Program-made: the position numbers and the translations under genes
The notes under the pieces: generated by a model
The model's input: the letters and a program-made list of their open reading frames with translations, nothing else
What the model was told of the DNA's origin: nothing
The model's database searches: none
Part shown: in pieces, positions 6,464 to 11,056 of the stretch
How the letters are laid out: each line of letters begins with the position of its first letter
Position numbering within the stretch: position 1 is the first letter of the stretch
Source of the DNA: Cellvibrionales bacterium
GTDB lineage: Bacteria; Pseudomonadota; Gammaproteobacteria; Pseudomonadales; JAHEGP01
Assembly: GCA_024645065.1 (NCBI GenBank)
Contig: JAHEGP010000088.1
Coordinates: 1-11,056, forward strand
DNA: 11,056 nucleotides
Direction: 5' to 3'

Positions 6464-7366
6464 ATGCGCTACAGTCTGCGGCAGTTGGAAGTATTCCTGG
6501 CCGTTGCTCACTTGGGTAACATTACCAGGGCAGCAGAAAGCCTGTCGATGTCACAGTCGGCTGCCAGCAGCGCGTTACGCGAGCTGGAACAGCAATTCTC
6601 CATCCAGTTGTTTGACCGCCGGGGCAAGCGCTTGCAGATCAATGAAATGGGGCGTTCACTGCGACCGATGGCCGAGGCGTTACTGGATCGGGCGCGGGAG
6701 GTGGAGCGCCAATTGGCCAGTCAGGAGGATGTCGGTGAGTTGAAAATTGGCGCCACTCTGACCATTGGTAATTACCTGGCGGTGGAACTGATTGCAGGAT
6801 TTATCCAGCAACACGGTAGCGAGGTCACTCTTACTGTGGCCAATACCGCTGAGATTGCTCGTCAACTCTGCAATTTTGATCTCGATGTTGGCCTGGTCGA
6901 AGGCGAATTGCAGCATCCGGCCCTGGAAGTCTTACCGTGGCGGCGAGACGAGCTGGTGGTGTTCTGTGCCCCACAACATCCGCTGGCCGGGAAAAAGCGC
7001 CTCAGTGATCGGGATCTGCTGGGGGCGCAGTGGATATTGCGTGAGCCCGGTTCTGGCACGCGCCAGGCTTTTGACCGGGCGATGGCAGGCATCCTGCCCA
7101 ACCTGAAAGTGTTACTGGAGTTGCAGCATACCGAGGCGATCAAGCGCGCCGTGGAAAAGCAGCTGGGGATTGCGTGTTTGTCTCGTATCGCCTTACAGGA
7201 CGCATTTGCGGCAGGTCGGTTGGTCCCCCTGGCGGTACCCCAGCGTCAGTTTGGGCGGCAGCTCTATCTGGTGATGCATCAGCAGAAGTTTCGCAGTGCT
7301 GGCATTGAAAGTTGGCTGAGTTTGTGCCGCGCCAGCGTCACTGAGAGCGGTGTGGCGGTTGAGTGA
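6464..7366 (+). CDS. finR: LysR-family regulator, FinR-like activator of fpr
   Basis: DNA-binding transcription factor of 300 residues, the normal LysR length. The N-terminal winged helix-turn-helix covers about 1-62 (LRQLEVFLAVAHLGNITRAAE, then SMSQSAASSALRELEQQF with LFDRRGKRLQI as the wing). A linker helix follows to about 88, and the effector domain runs about 90-295 (LKIGATLTIGNYL; WILREPGSGTR; HTEAIKRAVEKQLGIACLS). Family knowledge: in Pseudomonas, FinR is encoded divergently from fpr and is needed for its induction by superoxide generators. The same divergent layout is the main reason for this name; the LysR fold alone would not identify the target. Autoregulation from the shared intergenic region is expected. 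The stop codon lies 4 bases from the stop of the convergent esterase gene, leaving no room for a dedicated terminator. Confidence 0.9.
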   Translation: MRYSLRQLEVFLAVAHLGNITRAAESLSMSQSAASSALRELEQQFSIQLFDRRGKRLQINEMGRSLRPMAEALLDRAREVERQLASQEDVGELKIGATLTIGNYLAVELIAGFIQQHGSEVTLTVANTAEIARQLCNFDLDVGLVEGELQHPALEVLPWRRDELVVFCAPQHPLAGKKRLSDRDLLGAQWILREPGSGTRQAFDRAMAGILPNLKVLLELQHTEAIKRAVEKQLGIACLSRIALQDAFAAGRLVPLAVPQRQFGRQLYLVMHQQKFRSAGIESWLSLCRASVTESGVAVE

Positions 7367-7370
7367 CGGG

Positions 7371-8447
7371 CTACGACGGCGTATCCATTACCGGTAATGA
7401 GCCATGCTGCTCCAGGAATCTGTGGATCTGCTCGAAAGCTTCTTTAGCTTCAGGCAGCTCACTTTCAAAGAACTGCCAAACGTGCACAACATGGGGCCAG
7501 ATCTGCAGCACTGCGGGTGAACCGTGGGCGCAAGCTTTATTGACATAGCGGCAGGCATCATCCAGCAACATTTCGGCTTCGCTGGCCTGCACCAGAGTAG
7601 GGGGCAGGCGTGACAGGTCACCAAATGCAGGTGATACCAGCGGACTGCTCGGGGGTATCCGGCTGGTAATCCAGCCACCCCACCACAAAAGCCACAGGGG
7701 TATGCGGGCAAAGCGGCCAAACTGGGGGCCCAGCATGGGGTCGGATGCCAGATTGCTTGTCCAACTCGGGCTGGTGAAAGTGCTATCGGTCGCCGGAGAG
7801 AAGGCGATCACCGCATCGGGCGCACGAATTCCCTGGTCACGAATCCAGGCAGACAGTGCCAGTACCAGGTTACCGCCGGCGGAGTCGCCAGCCGTGTATA
7901 CGCGATCGGCGGGCTCGCTGCCGGCGGGCCCGTGATTGATGATCCACTGGTAGGCGGCCCTGCAATCTTCTATGCCATCACGCCGACTGTGTTCTGGCAT
8001 CAGGCGATAGTCGACTGCCAGCACGGCACCACCCAGCATGTTGGCGAAGCGGGTCGTGATAGCTCGATGACTCAGCGAGCTACCCATAACGTAGGCGCCC
8101 CCATGGATATAGAGCATGCGACGCCGGCTGTCCGCGCCCGCCGCAACCACCCACTCGCCCTTGACCGCGCCGTCGTTCCAGGGAATGATTTCGCCATCGA
8201 ATTTGACGTCGCGGCCGAAGCCATCCATGTGGTTGCGGCTCAGAGCAAGATGCTGTCGGGGCGGCACTCCGTGTACCATTTCCGAAAAGCCGCTCAGGGA
8301 TTCGACGATGGTTTTGTGTTTCTGGCTGGGAGGGCGGTTTGAGAAGGGCTCCGGGCGAGGGTTATCGTACAGGCTAAGGTCTTCGCCGCGCAGGTAAAAG
8401 TGGGTTATTGCCCAGGTGAGAAGCGCTAAACCGATAATCCAGGTCAT
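7371..8447 (-). CDS. Membrane-anchored alpha/beta hydrolase (HSL-family esterase)
   Basis: Probable carboxylesterase or acetyl-ester hydrolase of the hormone-sensitive-lipase family; its substrate cannot be read from the sequence. Residues about 2-19 form a hydrophobic segment (WIIGLALLTWAITHFYL), likely a membrane anchor or uncleaved signal. Oxyanion-hole motif HGGAY is at 115-119, and the nucleophile elbow GDSAGG carries Ser189. The likely acid is in EAEMLLDDA, where alignment with the usual DPLRDE motif puts Glu292 at the Asp position. The likely His is 322 in WPHVVHVW. The 358-residue length suits the family with an added anchor. The ATG at 8447 has AAGGGA about 11 bases upstream. A terminator-like hairpin separates it from the L,D-transpeptidase gene upstream on the same strand, so co-transcription is doubtful. 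Confidence 0.88.
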   Translation of the reverse strand: MTWIIGLALLTWAITHFYLRGEDLSLYDNPRPEPFSNRPPSQKHKTIVESLSGFSEMVHGVPPRQHLALSRNHMDGFGRDVKFDGEIIPWNDGAVKGEWVVAAGADSRRRMLYIHGGAYVMGSSLSHRAITTRFANMLGGAVLAVDYRLMPEHSRRDGIEDCRAAYQWIINHGPAGSEPADRVYTAGDSAGGNLVLALSAWIRDQGIRAPDAVIAFSPATDSTFTSPSWTSNLASDPMLGPQFGRFARIPLWLLWWGGWITSRIPPSSPLVSPAFGDLSRLPPTLVQASEAEMLLDDACRYVNKACAHGSPAVLQIWPHVVHVWQFFESELPEAKEAFEQIHRFLEQHGSLPVMDTPS

Positions 8448-8483
8448 TGTGGTTGGTTTCCCTTTGCACCGGTTAAAAAGACG

Positions 8484-8514
8484 AAAAATCCAGGGCTCGC
8501 ATTATTGTCGAGCC
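8484..8514 (-). terminator. Probable intrinsic terminator of L,D-transpeptidase gene
   Basis: On the minus strand GGCTCG (8514-8509) pairs with CGAGCC (8499-8494) across a 9-base loop. Five bases further on is a run of five T (8488-8484). It lies about 88 bases after the transpeptidase stop and 37 bases before the esterase start. The stem is short and the T-run is slightly displaced, so some read-through is possible. Confidence 0.5.
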
Positions 8515-8545
8515 GGGCACGACGAGCAATAGTGGGTGCGATAAG

Positions 8546-8562
8546 CTGCGCTGATTGCGCAG
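8546..8562. repeat. Small hairpin downstream of L,D-transpeptidase gene
   Basis: Perfect 6-bp stem CTGCGC / GCGCAG with a 5-base loop TGATT, within the 154-base gap between the transpeptidase and esterase genes. No T-run follows in either direction. It probably adds to 3'-end stability of the transpeptidase transcript. Otherwise this gap shows nothing beyond the terminator-like stem. Confidence 0.35.
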
Positions 8563-8601
8563 TCTATCCAGTCCGGGTGGCCATTTCTGCATCGCGCGGC
8601 C

Positions 8602-10236
8602 TCAATGAACGTTTTCGGAGCGCGCCTGCACCAGAGCGCTGTCGGGCAATTTCCCGCCGCCGCCTTGCCGGGAGTCGAGGGCTCGCAGAACTACGGTGTC
8701 GCGCGCGTAAATATCGGGTGCGAATAGCATCGAGCCGTCAGCATCGGCTTTGGCTGTCCAGTAGATCAGGGCGACCGGGAAACCCTTGGGCAGGTATTGG
8801 CGCCGGGTTTTACCGCTGGCGAGAATGGATCGTATTTGCGCATCCCCGGTCCCTTCGTCCAGGCCCAGCAAGCGCTTGGCCAGGGAATAGGGGCGCGCCA
8901 CCCTGATACAACCTGAGCTGAAGGCGCGATTTGAGCGTCCGAAAAGGCCTTTGTTGGGAGTGTCGTGGAGGTAGACCAGGTGTTCGTTGGGGAAAATAAA
9001 TTTTACAGTACCCAGGGCATTCCAGGGGCCCGGTCGTTGCCTGATCATGTAGGGCAGTGGTTTCTCAGGGTAGGGCTTCCAGTCGACGCTGGCGGGGTCA
9101 ACGGGCTTGCCCCGATAGGTGAACAATTCCATATGATGGCGCGTGAGGTAGCTGGGGTCGCGCTTGATCGCCGGGACTATATCTTCGCTGACGATTGTGG
9201 GCGGCACTATCCAGCCCGGGTTCCATTCAAGGTAGGTGATTCGGCTCGTTAGAACAGGTGTCTGACGGTAGGGCTTGCCCACCTGGATGGGTGAGGACCA
9301 GGTGACAACGTCATCCTGAACCATGAAGAGCTTGTATGCGGCGATGTCTACCAACAAGTAGTCGCCTTCGAGGTCGCCCAACAACCAGCGCATACGCTCC
9401 AGATTAGCTCGTATCTGGTCAATTTTTTGCTCCACGGGCTGGATTAGTGCTGAAAGGGTCTCCGGCCCGATGATGCCATCTGCCGACAATAAGTGGCGCG
9501 TCTGGAAACGCTTTAGCGCCGTTACCAGCTGCTGGTCGAAGACCGGGTTGTCCAACTGTTCCGGATCAGGGTGGTAGTCACCGGTAACGGCAAGACGGCG
9601 GCGCAGCTGCGGCACCGCAGCTGTGCTTTCGCCGGGCTTTATGGCAGTCGCGCTGATCACCGGGGGCCATCCTCCTGCTGCCTGAATTGAGCGATAACGG
9701 GCGAGCCCCATCCTGAGTTGTTGGTAAACTACCTGTTGCGGCCGGGCTGCTTGCAGTGCCGCGGGTATATTGCGGTTGCTTATCGCTTGCACTGCCTGCT
9801 GGTCACTTTGGGAATTGCCCTTTCTGCTGATATTCCAGTCGGCGTGCACCATGCGCGGGTCAATCTTACCGGAGTGGAGATGGCGTAGCAGCTTGAGGAA
9901 GCCGATGCTGATCGCGATATCGTGATCGACCGGGTCGCTGGGTGCGCCTGAAGCAGGCGCCGGTGGCCGATAATCTGCTGTGTTCAGACCATCGAGGTAG
10001 CTATCCTCAATGCCGATTTGGAGCTGCCGGTAGAGCACAGGGTCTGTCCAGATCAATTGCTGGCCGGAGGCGCGATAGAGTGCAGACACGCTTTCCAGTT
10101 GCGGCAAGTCTGCTCCGGGCGCCCTGCCCTGGAGAACGCGCGCGATGTCGTCGGATGTCACGCTGTCGGCAAGGCACAAGGAACTCGCGCTCCACAAGAG
10201 CAGTGTCCAGTGCGCACCTCGTCGCAAAATCTTCAT
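8602..10236 (-). CDS. ldtD: L,D-transpeptidase, YcbB/LdtD type
   Basis: Periplasmic cysteine transpeptidase that forms 3-3 (meso-diaminopimelate to meso-diaminopimelate) crosslinks in peptidoglycan, a beta-lactam-tolerant alternative to penicillin-binding proteins. A Sec signal peptide spans 1-23 (basic KILRR, hydrophobic core, probable cut after LCLA). The scaffold domain covers about 30-200 (YRASGQQLIW, FLKLLRHLHSGKIDPRMV), the peptidoglycan-binding domain about 205-265 (ALKRFQTRHLL, DGIIGPETLSAL), and the YkuD catalytic domain about 290-475. Key residues are His424 in HDTPN and the nucleophile Cys443 in SSGCIRV. The insert between PGWIVPP and the HDTPN motif (about 345-400) is the substrate-capping loop typical of YcbB. 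At 544 residues it is shorter than E. coli LdtD (about 615). The ATG at 10236 has an AGG close upstream. It is divergent from a MepK-type endopeptidase. E. coli carries ycbB and ycbK side by side, which supports a functional link. Confidence 0.93.
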   Translation of the reverse strand: MKILRRGAHWTLLLWSASSLCLADSVTSDDIARVLQGRAPGADLPQLESVSALYRASGQQLIWTDPVLYRQLQIGIEDSYLDGLNTADYRPPAPASGAPSDPVDHDIAISIGFLKLLRHLHSGKIDPRMVHADWNISRKGNSQSDQQAVQAISNRNIPAALQAARPQQVVYQQLRMGLARYRSIQAAGGWPPVISATAIKPGESTAAVPQLRRRLAVTGDYHPDPEQLDNPVFDQQLVTALKRFQTRHLLSADGIIGPETLSALIQPVEQKIDQIRANLERMRWLLGDLEGDYLLVDIAAYKLFMVQDDVVTWSSPIQVGKPYRQTPVLTSRITYLEWNPGWIVPPTIVSEDIVPAIKRDPSYLTRHHMELFTYRGKPVDPASVDWKPYPEKPLPYMIRQRPGPWNALGTVKFIFPNEHLVYLHDTPNKGLFGRSNRAFSSGCIRVARPYSLAKRLLGLDEGTGDAQIRSILASGKTRRQYLPKGFPVALIYWTAKADADGSMLFAPDIYARDTVVLRALDSRQGGGGKLPDSALVQARSENVH

Positions 10237-10337
10237 TGACCTGACTTACTCATGGTTAATACCTATTGAAGTGTTGTTAGCGTGATATAGAATATCAACA
10301 AACACCCTTATAAAGTCTTTTTGCGAGCTCCTCGTTG
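10237..10337. promoter_or_regulatory. Shared divergent promoter region, ldtD / mepK
   Basis: These 101 bases between two divergent cell-wall genes are AT-rich. A perfect inverted repeat TGATAT-AGA-ATATCA sits at 10283-10297, near the middle; the flanks TTGTT (10274-10278) and ACAA to its right extend the symmetry imperfectly. TATAAA at 10309-10314 could be a -10 for the plus-strand gene, 24 bases before its ATG. No convincing -35 was found for either direction. The palindrome is well placed to act on both genes, but its binding protein is unknown. Confidence 0.45.
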
Positions 10338-10904
10338 ATGATTGTATCCCGTCTGAACGATTTTACGCGTTATTGTCGTGTATTGGCCTTTGCGTCCGCC
10401 AGTATCCTGAGCGCAACTGCATGTGCAAGTACCGCTACCTCCAGTATCGGCAAACCCGAACGCAGTATAGCTTTATACCACACCCATACGGGGGAACGGC
10501 TCAAGGTGGTCTACTATCGTGACGGGCAATATCGCACAGATGCGTTGGCAAAAATAAATTACTTCCTGCGTGATTTTCGCACGGGTGACAAGGCAGAGGT
10601 CGATCCTACGACGCTGGATATCGTGCACGCTGTCCAGCAGAGGGTCGGCTACAAAGGCGAGGTCCACATTGTATCCGCCTATCGCAGTGAAAAGACCAAC
10701 GAGATGCTGCGCCAGAGAAGCGCCAACTCAGGAGTGGCGAAAAAGAGCCAGCACATCGAAGCCAAGGCGATCGATTTCCGTTTGCCCGGGGTCGATACCG
10801 CGCGGGTTCGTGATGTTGCCATAAACCTGCAGCGGGGCGGCGTGGGATATTATCGCAAGTCAGACTTCATCCATGTCGATAGCGGCCGGGTTCGCTATTG
10901 GTAA
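10338..10904 (+). CDS. mepK: MepK (YcbK)-type murein endopeptidase
   Basis: Periplasmic Zn-dependent peptidase of the DUF882/M15 group. E. coli MepK cleaves peptidoglycan crosslinks, including the 3-3 type made by L,D-transpeptidases. The product is 188 residues from ATG 10338; I prefer this to the adjoining TTG at 10335. The N-terminus carries a signal sequence (hydrophobic about 14-28, then ACAST). Metal/catalytic motifs: SxHxxAKAID gives His139 and Asp146, and FIHVD gives His179 and Asp181. Other family marks are LAKINYFLRDFR, SAYRSEKTNEMLR, SGVAKKSQH, GGVGYY and a final RYW. E. coli MepK has a twin-arginine signal; here there is no RR, so Sec export seems more likely. Cys29 follows ATA, a poor lipobox, so lipidation is doubtful. 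It is encoded divergently from the L,D-transpeptidase gene, 101 bases away. Confidence 0.92.
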   Translation: MIVSRLNDFTRYCRVLAFASASILSATACASTATSSIGKPERSIALYHTHTGERLKVVYYRDGQYRTDALAKINYFLRDFRTGDKAEVDPTTLDIVHAVQQRVGYKGEVHIVSAYRSEKTNEMLRQRSANSGVAKKSQHIEAKAIDFRLPGVDTARVRDVAINLQRGGVGYYRKSDFIHVDSGRVRYW

Positions 10905-10933
10905 TGATTGCCAGTTGGTAGCTTAAAACCCGC

Positions 10934-10999
10934 GGCCAGCCTCTGTCTACAACCCTCGAATCCGGCAAATTGAGTATCCCGGGCAGTTTGCCGCTGGCC
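10934..10999 (+). terminator. Bulged stem-loop after mepK
   Basis: The right arm TTTGCCGCTGGCC (10987-10999) pairs with two separate left segments: GGCCAGC (10934-10940) and GGCAAA (10964-10969). The left side has an unpaired stretch of about 23 bases between them. It is followed by CTCTTCTGTTG, only mildly T-rich. It lies 30 bases after the mepK stop and could end that transcript. The rest of 10905-11056 shows no gene I can support. Confidence 0.35.
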
Positions 11000-11056
11000 C
11001 TCTTCTGTTGTGGATGAAATCTGATTTGAATGGGTGACGCTGGCGTCCGAACATGG

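Noticed and set aside
8602..10904. Antibiotic resistance island suggested by the L,D-transpeptidase
   Set aside because: There are no mobile element genes, terminal repeats or composition shifts around it. These are normal housekeeping cell-wall genes.
10895..11056. Minus-strand frame open to the right edge (54 codons), possibly the tail of a convergent gene
   Set aside because: It overlaps the mepK stop and the bulged stem-loop, and the peptide is unrecognisable. With so little visible I cannot support it as coding, though sequence to the right could change this.

Overview
The window reads as ordinary chromosome of a moderately GC-rich Gram-negative bacterium, most likely an aerobic gammaproteobacterium. 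The fpr/LysR pair resembles the fpr-finR locus of Pseudomonas, and the L,D-transpeptidase and MepK-type endopeptidase are typical of Gram-negative cell walls. A marine Cellvibrionales/Halieaceae-like host is a guess from overall protein flavour and cannot be proven here. I see no insertion sequence, phage gene, tRNA, rRNA or CRISPR array, and coding density is high throughout.

Left part (1-3884): the window opens inside icmF, a fused B12-dependent isobutyryl-CoA mutase with its own G-protein chaperone domain. Its first few dozen codons, including the cobalamin-ligand His motif, lie off the left edge. It converges on a small membrane protein gene of the NnrU family, with two hairpins in the gap.

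Middle (3885-7366): an unrecognised 443-residue membrane-anchored protein lies downstream of a ferredoxin-NADP+ reductase gene (fpr) on the same strand. A 332-base gap between them is packed with inverted repeats, including a 17-bp hairpin. fpr is divergent from a LysR regulator that is probably its activator (FinR-like), and an AT-rich 138-base control region lies between them.

Right part (7371-11056): a membrane-anchored HSL-family esterase converges on the LysR gene with only 4 bases between stop codons. Upstream of it on the same strand is a YcbB/LdtD-type L,D-transpeptidase that makes 3-3 peptidoglycan crosslinks. Divergent from that is a MepK (YcbK)-type endopeptidase that, by family, cuts such crosslinks. 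The two share a 101-base promoter region, so a maker and a breaker of the same bond are probably controlled together. The last 152 bases hold a stem-loop and no gene I can support.

No clearly new multi-gene system is present. The best leads are the inverted-repeat cluster at about 5284-5444, the unrecognised 443-residue protein, and the divergent crosslink maker/breaker pair.
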